A stretch of 64,000 bases of DNA from Fischerella sp. JS2 (GCF_032393985.1 NZ_CP135918.1:496001-560000), one strand, 5' to 3'; shown: positions 18,314 to 26,715, numbered from the stretch's first letter. The notes: a model not told the origin generated them from the sequence alone. Translations and numbers: made by a program.

Positions 18314-18916
18314 CTACTGTCGAGAATTCAGCCGTATTGCTAATTCTGTAAACATGGCCGCGAGGGTGGAACGGTCTGTTTTTTCGGCACGTATTTCTTG
18401 AGATTCACGTTGCAGCAGCGCTAAAATCTCTTCGTATTTTTGCCGAATGTCATCCTGTAAGCTTTGAGATTGATTGAGAATTTGTTCGCGTAATTCTCGT
18501 GTTTTTGTCGCTGTTTGCTCATCAAATTGAGAAAGCTTTCTTTCTAAAGAATTATTGATATTCTTTTGCTCTTCACTGAGTGTTGTGATAGCTTCCTCTC
18601 GTTTTAATTGTTCACTTTTTACTTGCTCATTTACAGCTTCAATTTCATTTTTAATGTAGCTTTCTAAATAATCTAAACGTTTTTTCGTTTCATCTCTTAA
18701 GCTATTACATTCTTTTAAGAGACGCTCTTCTAGGCGTGTAAATTTTTTTTCTAATTCTCGCATTTGCCCGCCAAAAAGAATATCTCTGACTTTATCTAAA
18801 CTGCTAATGTCGCCAAAGTTATTACTTAATGTAGGCTGATTTATGCTTGGAACTAAACCACCTGGTGCAGAATCTGCAAAATTATAATGAAAATTTTCTC
18901 CTTCTATCGAACTCAT
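18314..18916 (-). CDS. Coiled-coil protein of the GTPase/OmpA cluster
   Basis: 200 residues, no membrane segment or signal peptide. Residues 1-40 are Ser/Asn/Gly-rich and probably flexible. From about 45 (VRDILFGGQMRELEKKFTRL) to about 175 the sequence is charged heptad coiled coil (LEERLLKECNSLRDETKKRL and similar). It ends with a conserved-looking tail (TDRSTLAAMFTELAIRLN). A good ribosome-binding site (AAAGGAT) supports the start. It precedes the OmpA/BON protein by 247 bp and the GTPase beyond it, in the same orientation. The function is unknown; an elongated adaptor or polar scaffold for the GTPase module is a reasonable guess. Confidence 0.8.
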   Translation of the reverse strand: MSSIEGENFHYNFADSAPGGLVPSINQPTLSNNFGDISSLDKVRDILFGGQMRELEKKFTRLEERLLKECNSLRDETKKRLDYLESYIKNEIEAVNEQVKSEQLKREEAITTLSEEQKNINNSLERKLSQFDEQTATKTRELREQILNQSQSLQDDIRQKYEEILALLQRESQEIRAEKTDRSTLAAMFTELAIRLNSRQ

Positions 18917-19322
18917 ATTTTAATCCTTTTTGGGTTGTAAATTAGTTTCGCTTTTAGCTTTTTTACCCCTGAAGACAATTTGTTTTTATTGCCCTACAGT
19001 TGATTTAAAGTATCACTTTCTAGAGTACCACCCTATAATCCAGCAATATATAGTATTTCTAAAAGCTGGAAATATATATTAACGTAATATCGTTTCTGAA
19101 TAAAGAAGAGGACAAAGAGGTAGATTACACCTATTTTGAAAATGGGTGTGGGGTTATTTTTATTTTTGCAAGAGGTTTATTGACACATCTATGTACAGAG
19201 TTCCTGAAATCGTCTCTACGTGTCTTCCTATCTGCATGTGATTACGTAGAACCCTACTTGTAAATACACAAACAAGATGAAAATCCTCTTCGCGTGGACT
19301 TTTGTCTAGTTTTCTATCTAGT
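18917..19322. other. Intergenic, nothing recognisable
   Basis: About 400 AT-rich bases between two minus-strand genes. No ORF with coding character, no strong hairpin and no repeat family member was noticed. Confidence 0.4.
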
Positions 19323-20660
19323 TTAGAGTAAAAAGCGAACCAACACGTACACTGACGCGGTAAATAGTTGCAATAACATAACAGGGATACCGTAGTGCAG
19401 AAAGGTTTTGAAGGAAATGCGGCGTCCGTGTTGTTCAGAAATTCCGGCTGCTACGATATTAGACGATGCTCCTACTAAAGTTCCATTACCTCCTAAAGTA
19501 GCACCAAACATCATTGCATAAAACAGTGGTAATACCTCTGGTGGAAACTGTCCTTGAAAGTTTGGCGCTAGAACTTCTGTTGGCGCTAATCCAACATTGA
19601 CAACGTACTGTTGGAGTAAAGGAACCATCGCCACTACTAAAGGAATATTAGGAACTACGCTAGACAATATTCCTATCAAAAAGAGTAAAACCAGTGAACC
19701 TATAAAAATATTTTTTCCCAAAACAATTCCTAAAATTCCTGATAAATTGTGGATGACACCAGTTTTTTCTAGTCCTCCAATTAGCACAAAGATACTCATA
19801 AAAAATATCAATGTACTCCAATCAACGTCTCGTAAAATATTATTAACAGAATCTATTTTGCTATGATGTGACAAAAGCATTGCTAAAGCTGCTCCTAGTA
19901 AAGCTACAGCAGCTGGTGAAATCGGCACTGGTAGGGATTCTCCAATGACAAAAAATAGTAGTACAAAAGCTACTATAAATGCTCCTATTGATAAAATACG
20001 TGGATGATTAATTTGCGGATGTGGCAACTGTTCTAGATTCTCTAGCTTTGTATGCCAAATTTTGCGGAATAAAAATGGTAAAGTAGCTATTACAGTAATA
20101 ACAGCGATCGCTCCACCTAAACTTAAGCGCCATAGATAATCTGTAAAGCTAAGATTGATAGCATCACCCACAATAAATGTTGCCGGATCACCAACTATTG
20201 TGAGTAATCCAGCGCTATTAGCAATGAATACCATTAGAATAAGTAATGGTACAAAATTAACTCCGACTTCTTGAGCTATTGGCGGAATTAAAGGTGCTAA
20301 TAACATTACTGTTGTGGCATTAGGTAAAACTGCACAAATAGGAGTAGTAATCGCCACAATTCCGAGTAAAAGACGTTTACCTTCTCCTTTGGCTAGTAGT
20401 ACAATTTGAGTTGCTAAATACTCAAATATTTTTGTTGGCTCAAATGCTCGTACTAGTACCATCACGCCAAAAAATAAGCCTAGTGTGCCGTGACTTTTGC
20501 CTATATAGCTAATAGCTTCTTGTAAAGTCATGACATTAGTAAATACCAATAACAAAGCGCCTAATAATGCTGCTATTGTTAGATGAATCCACTCTGTCAT
20601 TATTAAAATAATGACAGTGATAAAAGTAAAAATACTCAGAATAGTTTGCCAGTTTTCCAC
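19323..20660 (-). CDS. SLC13/ArsB-NhaD superfamily anion or ion permease
   Basis: Inner-membrane secondary transporter of the ion-transporter (IT) superfamily. 445 residues with about 11 hydrophobic segments. The paired signatures are present: AGLLTIVGDPATFIVGDA in the first half and GGNGTLVGASSNIVAAGISE in the second, the hairpin loops that line the substrate path in ArsB/NhaD/CitM proteins. No arsenic genes (arsR, arsC) or sulfate genes are adjacent, so the substrate cannot be assigned. A universal-stress-like gene lies upstream on the same strand, 470 bp away. Confidence 0.85.
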   Translation of the reverse strand: MENWQTILSIFTFITVIILIMTEWIHLTIAALLGALLLVFTNVMTLQEAISYIGKSHGTLGLFFGVMVLVRAFEPTKIFEYLATQIVLLAKGEGKRLLLGIVAITTPICAVLPNATTVMLLAPLIPPIAQEVGVNFVPLLILMVFIANSAGLLTIVGDPATFIVGDAINLSFTDYLWRLSLGGAIAVITVIATLPFLFRKIWHTKLENLEQLPHPQINHPRILSIGAFIVAFVLLFFVIGESLPVPISPAAVALLGAALAMLLSHHSKIDSVNNILRDVDWSTLIFFMSIFVLIGGLEKTGVIHNLSGILGIVLGKNIFIGSLVLLFLIGILSSVVPNIPLVVAMVPLLQQYVVNVGLAPTEVLAPNFQGQFPPEVLPLFYAMMFGATLGGNGTLVGASSNIVAAGISEQHGRRISFKTFLHYGIPVMLLQLFTASVYVLVRFLL

Positions 20661-21132
20661 AGACTACACCTGGATAAAATTATCAGTTATCAGTTATCAG
20701 TTATTTTTTTGCTGGTGGCTGGAATACCTAAGTCAAAGTTGAAAGCGGATTATCATCTACTTTAACTGATTAATAATTAGCATATTCAGCGAAAAAGCTA
20801 CCTAATATAGATGAATTTTATATAGTATGATGAATACTTTTTCATGCCAAATATATAAATACAAATTATAAAAAATAAGTTTTATTTGCAATTATAAAAA
20901 TATAAATAGATAGGTGTTTTTAGTAATTTTAGGTGTAGATAAGAATCAATTCATTAATAATTATATGTAACATGAATTGGAAAAATGATTGTAACAGATA
21001 GATTTACAGAATCTATACCCGGATAAGGTGTCCAATCCAAAATTTTAAATCCAAAATTGTAAAAGCTTGTAGTGAGCGCAGTAGAGGTGTAGTAGTTTAT
21101 TGTCAATTAGTACTCATTACAAGCTGTTATTT
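20661..21132. other. Intergenic with short tandem repeats
   Basis: About 470 bases. TTATCAG heptamers at about 20682-20704 lie just before the permease start. The remainder is AT-rich without ORF or clear structure. Confidence 0.5.
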
Positions 21133-21777
21133 TCATTCTTCATCAATACTAGTAGGTATGCCTATGATCGCACAAGGAAAATTGGAACCAAGTTTTTGCA
21201 CAATCGGATGTTTGGCTGATTTACAACCTAGAAACAGCACAGTTGCGGCTTCTGATGCAACTACTTTCTCTAGTTCATCAGCAACACAACCAAACCGCAG
21301 GTGAGCTTTAAAATAACTCTGCCATTCTTCAGCCAGACAACGTGCTTGCCATAATATACGTTCTGCTTGTGCAAACTTATTTGTTTGAGTTAAGACGGGA
21401 GTTTGAACATTTTTTGATGGTAAACTGATCGGGCAATATGCTGGAATCTGCTCACATAATTCACTAGTTTGAAAATCCTGTGTTGGCAAAACATCAAAAA
21501 AATCATTGGTTTGGTATTCTTCTAACACGTAGACAGCTTGAACTATAACATGTGATTTTGTTGCTAAGCGTGTTTGATGAGCAATCAATAAACTAATATC
21601 CAACGCAGTATGACTGTTGGGAGAACTGTTATAACCAACTATGAAGTTGATTGGTTTTGTGAATTGAACTTGTTCTGAAAAAGATGTGATTGGGTTACAG
21701 TGCAATAACATTTGCTCAATTAACTCATCTCTATTGAGCGCGTCTTGCAAACGCATTAACATTGGCTTGATATTCAC
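21133..21777 (-). CDS. Universal-stress-protein-like protein
   Basis: About 214 residues with the alpha/beta pattern of the UspA superfamily. It has a first strand NFIVGYNSSPNSHTALDISL, a second strand VIVQAVYVLEE, and a C-terminal ATVLFLGCKSAKHPIVQ with CAIIGIP where nucleotide-binding Usp proteins carry GxxGxS-type loops. The glycine-rich ATP loop is not clearly conserved, so nucleotide binding is doubtful. The open frame extends upstream to 21882, but that part is derived from CAACCATCAAC-type intergenic repeats. A GTG at 21777 (VNIKPML) is preferred, though no strong ribosome-binding site decides it; GTG 21786 is an alternative. Confidence 0.65.
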   Translation of the reverse strand: MNIKPMLMRLQDALNRDELIEQMLLHCNPITSFSEQVQFTKPINFIVGYNSSPNSHTALDISLLIAHQTRLATKSHVIVQAVYVLEEYQTNDFFDVLPTQDFQTSELCEQIPAYCPISLPSKNVQTPVLTQTNKFAQAERILWQARCLAEEWQSYFKAHLRFGCVADELEKVVASEAATVLFLGCKSAKHPIVQKLGSNFPCAIIGIPTSIDEE

Positions 21778-21941
21778 AGCATTCACTTCTTTGCAATCAA
21801 ATTTGGATATTGGTAGTTGCTGGTTGATGGTTGATTTTTGGTAGTTGTTTTTCCCAAACACCAAACAACAAACATCAAACAAGAAATTACTATTTACTAT
21901 CTACTAACAAAAAACTATTCATCAGTCGTAAAATTTCGCTC

Positions 21942-22202
21942 TCAGAAATTTAGCGCATAATTACGGAGTTCGTAGTATTGTTTTGAGTTTCGCATATAGG
22001 AGCGATCGCGTGGATGGGAAAAGGGAACTTCTAAAATTTCTCCTATTTTAGCAGCTGGGCCATTTGTCATTAAAACTTATCAAGCGACAAACTCGCCACC
22101 ATAATTTTTTGGATAAGACTTGACTAAATTTTCTATTTCCAAAAATGCAGAGACATTTAATTGATGTCTATCATCTGTAGCAAAAGAGGTAGATTTAATC
22201 AT
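21942..22202 (-). pseudogene. Remnant of NrtC/NrtD-type ABC ATPase gene with internal deletion
   Basis: Two in-order fragments of one ATPase. At 22202-22080 an ORF reads FLEIENLVKSYPKNYGGEFV, the usual N-terminal strand of nitrate/bicarbonate/sulfonate importer ATPases just before Walker A, then stops. At 22070-21942 another frame reads MTNGPAAKIGEILEVPF and continues HPRDRSY...YYELRNYAL, the C-terminal segment typical of the same family. The whole nucleotide-binding core (Walker A, signature, Walker B; about 170 residues) is missing and a frame change lies at the join. It is downstream of a similarly gutted solute-binding gene. Clearly non-functional. Confidence 0.75.
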
Positions 22203-22343
22203 GGGATGCTCCTGGTTGAGAAGAATTCTTTATAGTTTGAAGAGTGAATGAGCAGATTTTTTCGTCAAACCTAAAGCCTCTATAGGCGTTAATTAGTTGT
22301 AGTGATCAAGATTGCGATCGCTATAAATTTTTTATCCCAACAA

Positions 22344-22739
22344 TTAAGACATATAAAAACGAGTTGGAGTGTTGGCTCTAATTTCAAAACTGTTGAGATA
22401 TCCTATAGGGTCACTGGGGTCAAAACCCTTATTCTCGATAAATACCTCTGGTGATTCGACTTTGTAATCCTCTTTTAAATCACGACCAAAAATTTCCAAA
22501 GCGCGATCGCCATATTGTTGTTTGTATTCGTACCAAGGACACAGCCCAAAATTCCACATGGCTTGACCAAAAATTAACCCGTCACGGGATGTTGCTTCCC
22601 GGTTGAGTCTGACATTCAATCCATATTTACGGAAAAAACCTTTTTTCCCAGCTATTTGCCCAGCAACTGCAAATCTTGCAGCCAAATTCAGTTGAAATAT
22701 CATCAGATGCAACCTCAACAGAGTCAAGTGCAGGTACAA
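22344..22739 (-). pseudogene. Remnant of NrtA/CmpA-type solute-binding protein
   Basis: The 131-residue frame contains GKKGFFRKYGLNVRLNREAT, matching the N-terminal lobe of nitrate/bicarbonate/sulfonate-type binding proteins (GFFxKYGLDVxLxREAS). It then jumps to a C-terminal-like tail ending FDPSDPIGYLNSFEIRA, resembling the DPxxYADSFKIK end of NrtA. The usual family length is over 400 residues, so the central ~280 residues are gone. The first ~20 codons overlap a terminator U-run and are not real coding sequence. Another frame just upstream (ALDSVEVASDDISTEFG) suggests an additional frameshift near the original N-terminus. Substrate (nitrate, bicarbonate, guanidine or other) cannot be decided. 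Confidence 0.65.
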
Positions 22740-22780
22740 AAAACCTGAGCAGTACCAGCCAAGGAAGCTGATGAGGTTTA
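22738..22780 (-). terminator. Intrinsic terminator after the riboswitch (expression platform)
   Basis: On the minus strand AACCT...AGGTT encloses ATCAGC/GCTGGT (one wobble) and is followed at once by TTTTTT. It lies about 20 bases after the c-di-AMP aptamer and just before the remnant ABC genes, the position expected of a transcription-terminating expression platform. Confidence 0.6.
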
Positions 22781-22799
22781 AACATTAAAAATGCTGCCT

Positions 22800-23025
22800 C
22801 TTCAGTCTCCTCTCAATGCCTACGAAGTTAGCTGACGGGCTAGGGCTGAGAGATGCCCTTCTGAGAAAGGATGAAGTGTGAAGTATGAAGTCTGAAGAAG
22901 TCTAAATTCCTATCCTTCTGTCTTCTGTCTTCTGCCTTTTGCCTTTCGTAATGATACGCCCCAAAATATGGTTCCTCCGCTCCAGCGATAGCGTTGTCAT
23001 TTGCTAGATTAGGCTGACTTACTCT
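22800..23025 (-). ncRNA. c-di-AMP riboswitch (ydaO/yuaA type)
   Basis: Read on the minus strand, the conserved blocks occur in order. They are CAGCCTAATCT, GGAGCGGAGGAACCA, TTTTGGGGCGTATC, a GGGC...GCCC hairpin, then CCGTCAGCTAACTTCGTAGG and GAGAGGAG. These match the Bacillus ydaO aptamer blocks (CGGGGGACCCA, TTGGGGTGAATC, CCGTCAGCTAACCTCGTAAG, GAGAGGAG). Between the second and third blocks there is an ~81-nt low-complexity insert. ydaO aptamers bind c-di-AMP and usually switch expression of potassium, osmolyte or cell-wall genes off. Here the downstream genes are ABC-transporter remnants, so the switch may be an orphan. Confidence 0.82.
22866..22946 (-). repeat. Low-complexity insert within the riboswitch
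   Basis: AAGGCAG/AGAAGAC-type heptamers on one side and CTTCAGACTTCATACTTC-type units on the other can pair with each other. They extend a peripheral aptamer helix flanked by GAAAGG and CCTTTC. This is the same kind of heptamer repeat found between genes elsewhere in the window. Confidence 0.7.
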
Positions 23026-23265
23026 ACTTAAAACAATAAAGTAACATGAATTTCTTAATATTGTATACCTATCTCAAGGTAAATATGATTATTGATTATT
23101 AAGTTTAGTGTAACAAAACGTAATTTATAATTCAAATCGACAAGCAAAAATTTAATCCGTAATTTTGGCATTGACAAAGCCAAGGTAAAAAAATAAAGCG
23201 ACTTTACTACTTTTGAACATCCTTGTACAATATGCCGACAAAAAGCAATATTTCCCAGATGGAAT

Positions 23266-24162
23266 ATGTATAAAAAACTGGCAATAACTACCTTGAGTCT
23301 CTTATTAACAACATTCACACCTGCCGTTGCCAAAGCAGAAACGGTGATGGGAAAATTAGCACGGACAGGAGTACTGACAGCAGGCACAAGCAAAGATGCG
23401 ATACCTTTTGCCTATACCAATAATCAGGGACAATTGGTTGGTTATTCCGTAGATATGTTGAATCTGATTAAAGAACAATTAGAAAAAGAACTGGGAAGGA
23501 AAATTCGATTGCAATTGGTAACAGTGACACCAGGAGAACGGATTCCAAAAATTCTGAATGGACAACTTGATATTGTTTGTGATGCGAGTAGTTTTACTTG
23601 GGAACGGGATAAAAAAGTAGATTTTTCACTTAGTTATGGTGCTACAGGTACTCAATTATTAGTCAAAAAGGGAAGCAATTTAGGTTCTCCTGAGTCTTTA
23701 ATTGGTAAACGTATTGGTGTACTTAGTCAAACTACCAACGAATTAGCACTCAAGCGAGTACAACCCCAAGCTAAGCTAGTCTTCTTAAAAGATCGGGCAG
23801 AAGGATATACTGCATTGCAACAGGGGAAAATAGATGCTTTTGCAGCAGATAGCATCTTGTTAGAAGGGTGGTTAGGAACAACGAAAAACCCAGATACTTT
23901 TCAAGTAGTACCCGATCGCCCTTACTCTAGAGAAGGGATTGCATGTATGGTTCCTGAGAATAATTCCAGATTCCTCGACTCAGTTAACTATACTCTCTAC
24001 AAATTCATGCAAGGATTTGTGGATGGTGAGAAACGATATACCACTATCTTTGATCGCTGGTTTGGTTCCAATGGTGTGGTTTTTCTGAACAATGATTTAC
24101 GCGATTTAGCAATTGAAACCATGCAAATAGTGATTGAATCTCGCGAAGAGATTTCTCAATAG
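23266..24162 (+). CDS. Family 3 extracellular solute-binding protein (amino-acid type)
   Basis: Periplasmic binding protein of the polar amino-acid ABC transporter family. 298 residues: Sec signal peptide (MYKKLAITTLSLLLTTFTPA, cleavage near AKAE), then two lobes. Signatures include GVLTAGTSKDAIPFAYTN, GQLVGYSVDMLNLI, LDIVCDASSFTWERDKKVDFS and GKIDAFAADSILLEG. In place of the common R-in-ITxxR motif it has SSFTWERDKKVDFS, with the Arg retained. No permease or ATPase gene is adjacent, so it is an orphan binding protein. It is transcribed divergently from the c-di-AMP riboswitch region. Confidence 0.88.
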   Translation: MYKKLAITTLSLLLTTFTPAVAKAETVMGKLARTGVLTAGTSKDAIPFAYTNNQGQLVGYSVDMLNLIKEQLEKELGRKIRLQLVTVTPGERIPKILNGQLDIVCDASSFTWERDKKVDFSLSYGATGTQLLVKKGSNLGSPESLIGKRIGVLSQTTNELALKRVQPQAKLVFLKDRAEGYTALQQGKIDAFAADSILLEGWLGTTKNPDTFQVVPDRPYSREGIACMVPENNSRFLDSVNYTLYKFMQGFVDGEKRYTTIFDRWFGSNGVVFLNNDLRDLAIETMQIVIESREEISQ

Positions 24163-24516
24163 TTAGTGGTTAGTGGTGAGTCAGCGACTCTTACGCAGGG
24201 GGTTCCTCCCCCAACCCCAAAGGGGACCCCATTCCCCCAATCCCCAACGCCTCTTTCTTTATGCCGGGGGACCCTTACTTTACAGAAGCCGCTTGCCGTA
24301 GACGCGCAAGCGTCTTCTTACAAGAGTAGGGTTAGTGGTTAGTGGTCATGGGATTTTGGATTTTGGATTGACCCCACAGATAAATCTGCTTTCTTGTACC
24401 CTGAGAGGAATTATTGGTCAAAAATCACAACTAACAACTAACTACTAATTACTAATGTACAGACGCGAGGAACACCGCGTCTCTACCCACTAACAACTAA
24501 CAACTAACTACCAACA
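24163..24516. other. Intergenic repeats upstream of the metal ATPase
   Basis: No gene. It contains a CCCCCAACCCCAAAGGGG stretch (about 24209), a palindromic repeat CCGCTTGCCGTAGACGCGCA (about 24290), TTAGTGG heptamers, and the hairpin GTACAGACGCGA...GCGTCTCTAC at 24457-24486, whose relatives are at 57344 and 58234. Confidence 0.7.
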
Positions 24517-24553
24517 AAACCTTGACATTAACATTAATGTCAAGGTTTAGCGT
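24517..24553 (+). promoter_or_regulatory. MerR-family-type operator/promoter of the metal ATPase
   Basis: AAACCTTGACATTAA and TTAATGTCAAGGTTT form a perfect 15-bp inverted repeat with a 2-bp centre (24517-24548). A TTGACA -35 (24522-24527) lies in the left arm and a TAGCGT -10-like hexamer (24548) follows after a 20-bp spacer. Dyads within an over-long 19-20 bp spacer are the hallmark of MerR-family metal activators such as ZntR, CueR and CoaR. No merR-like gene is in the window. Confidence 0.75.
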
Positions 24554-24580
24554 AAGAGAGTCAGTACTAATTCGACTCTC

Positions 24581-26647
24581 ATGCTTTATCCAGAACGGTT
24601 GCATCAATTGACCAAAGAACATGCAGATGCGGTAGCAGCCCTTGTGTGTGGGTTGTTTTTATTTTGTGGATGGTTTGCTTTGCACCTTGGCTTTTTGGGA
24701 TGGGCGTTGCTGCTGCTACCCATAGCTTATGTGATTGGTGGCTACGAAAGCGCCCGCGAGGGATTGACAACCCTGATCGAAGAAAAAGAACTGGATGTAG
24801 ATTTGCTGATGATTGTGGCGGCACTTGGTGCTGCTGGGCTTGGTTTATGGCGTAGAGAGTATTACTTAATTATTGATGGGGCTATTTTGATTCTCATCTT
24901 TGCAATTAGTGGTGCTTTAGAAGGTTATGCTATGCAGCGAACTGAACGGAGTATCCGCAGTTTGATGAGTTTAACGCAAGACACAGCTAGGGTTGTGCGT
25001 TGGGAAAAAGAAGAGGTTATTCCCGTTAAACAGTTGCAAGTAGGAGATGAAATCATTGTCAAGCCAGGAGAATTAATTCCCACAGATGCAGTGATTGTGG
25101 AAGGTTACAGCACTCTCAACCAAGCTGCAATTACGGGCGAGTCTTTACCTGTGGAGAAGACGGTGGGTGATGAAGTATTTGCAGGTACGTTAAACGGGTA
25201 TGGGGCGTTGAAGTTAAAGCTGCATCAACAACCAGAAAGTAGTTTGATTCAACGCGTAATTCGTTTGGTACAGCAAGCCCAAACAGAAACGCCTCCTTCT
25301 CAACAATTTATTGAACGATTTGAACGAGGCTACGCGCTGGTAATTGTGGTAGCTGGAGTACTGCTGTTAGTTTTGCCGCCTTTACTTGGGAATTGGGATT
25401 GGGAAACGGCGATTTATCGGGCTTTAACTTTTTTGGTGGTGGCTTCTCCCTGCGCGTTGATGGCTGCAATTATGCCAACACTGCTTTCGGGAATTGCCAA
25501 TGGTGCAAAACAGGGGATCTTGTTTAAAAATGGCGCGCAATTGGAAATGATAGGGAAAGTACGAGCGATCGCTTTTGATAAAACAGGTACTCTCACAACA
25601 GGACTCTTAGAAGTATGTGAAGTAATTCCTACTAGTGAATATACAAAAGATGATGTATTAAAAGCTGCTGCTTCTGTAGAATCACGTTCCGAACATCCTC
25701 TAGGACAGGCAATTGTGAAAGCAGCAACAAACGTAGATTGGCAAGCGGCAATAGAGGTACAAGCTTTCCCTGGACAGGGAATTGTAGGTATTGTTAATAA
25801 CCAGGAAGTAATAGCTGGAAAAGATGATTTTGTCAAAAAATATGTTACAGATTTACCGAAAAATTTAATTGAGATTGCTACAAATTTAGAGTTACAAGGG
25901 AAAACAGTTGTTTGGATAGCACAAAAAAGATGGGGAGATGGGGAGATTGGGAGATGGGGAGATGGGGAACTCGGGGCCCCCACTCCCTTGGGGGAGTGGG
26001 GATTAGGGGCAATGGAGAGATGGGGAGATGGGGAGATTGGGAGATTGGGAGAAAGATTTCACCCCACTATCCCACTACAGCAATATCAAGTACTAGGTAT
26101 AATTGCTATTGCCGATACAGTGCGATCGCAAGCAGCAGAAACTATTTCTGGTCTGAAAAAATTGGGAATTGAGCAAATAGTCATGTTGACTGGAGATAAC
26201 CAAAAGACTGCTGAAAGTGTAGCGCGGGAGTTGGGAGTAGATCGAGTATATGCAGAGTTACTACCAGAAGATAAACTGCATGTAATTCGCCGTTTGCAGC
26301 AAGAGTATAAAACAGTGGCAATGATAGGTGATGGTATTAATGATGCACCAGCCCTAGCCCAAGCATCTGTAGGTATTGCAATGGGTACAGCAGGAAGTGA
26401 TGTAGCATTAGAAACTGCTGATATTGTTTTAATGGCAGATAGATTAGAAAAAATCGCAGCAGCTATACTCTTAGGTAAAAGAACACAAGCAATAGTAAAG
26501 CAGAATATCACTATTGCTTTAGGATTTATTATTTTATTGTTGATTGCTAATTTCTTAGGTGGAATTAACTTACCTATCGGCGTTGTAGGACACGAAGGAT
26601 CTACTGTGTTAGTTACCCTGAGTGGTTTACGATTGTTGAAAAATTGA
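24581..26647 (+). CDS. coaT: CoaT-like P1B-4-type metal-exporting ATPase
   Basis: Cytoplasmic-membrane P-type ATPase that probably exports cobalt (possibly also zinc). 688 residues; no N-terminal heavy-metal domain. Actuator TGES (185-188); transmembrane SPC (289-291, instead of CPC); phosphorylated Asp333 in DKTGT; HP locus (372-373); GDGxND (583-588); and HEGST (671-675). SPC plus HEGxT is the P1B-4 (Co/CoaT) signature. Residues about 450-498 are an anomalous WGDGEIGR-type insert encoded by an intergenic-type repeat, in the nucleotide-binding domain. A MerR-type operator lies just upstream, as for Synechocystis coaT under CoaR; no regulator gene is adjacent. Confidence 0.88.
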   Translation: MLYPERLHQLTKEHADAVAALVCGLFLFCGWFALHLGFLGWALLLLPIAYVIGGYESAREGLTTLIEEKELDVDLLMIVAALGAAGLGLWRREYYLIIDGAILILIFAISGALEGYAMQRTERSIRSLMSLTQDTARVVRWEKEEVIPVKQLQVGDEIIVKPGELIPTDAVIVEGYSTLNQAAITGESLPVEKTVGDEVFAGTLNGYGALKLKLHQQPESSLIQRVIRLVQQAQTETPPSQQFIERFERGYALVIVVAGVLLLVLPPLLGNWDWETAIYRALTFLVVASPCALMAAIMPTLLSGIANGAKQGILFKNGAQLEMIGKVRAIAFDKTGTLTTGLLEVCEVIPTSEYTKDDVLKAAASVESRSEHPLGQAIVKAATNVDWQAAIEVQAFPGQGIVGIVNNQEVIAGKDDFVKKYVTDLPKNLIEIATNLELQGKTVVWIAQKRWGDGEIGRWGDGELGAPTPLGEWGLGAMERWGDGEIGRLGERFHPTIPLQQYQVLGIIAIADTVRSQAAETISGLKKLGIEQIVMLTGDNQKTAESVARELGVDRVYAELLPEDKLHVIRRLQQEYKTVAMIGDGINDAPALAQASVGIAMGTAGSDVALETADIVLMADRLEKIAAAILLGKRTQAIVKQNITIALGFIILLLIANFLGGINLPIGVVGHEGSTVLVTLSGLRLLKN
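25928..26075 (+). repeat. GATGGGGA-type repeat inserted in frame in coaT
   Basis: GATGGGGAGATTGGGAGATG-like tandem units surround a GC-rich hairpin (GGGGCCCCCACTCCCTTGGG). Similar tracts occur between genes at about 2600, 40262, 49665 and 58060. The total inserted length, about 147 bp, is a multiple of three, leaving the ATPase frame open. Confidence 0.8.
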
Positions 26648-26715
26648 CTAGTTGTTCGTTGTTTGTTGTTTGGTGTTTATTTCAACTAACAACCAATAAT
26701 CAACAAACAACAAAT

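Noticed and set aside
22815-22870. Plus-strand GGGCTGAGAG resembling a TPP riboswitch
   Set aside because: The rest of the THI element is absent or out of order; the same bases on the minus strand fit the ydaO aptamer in full order.
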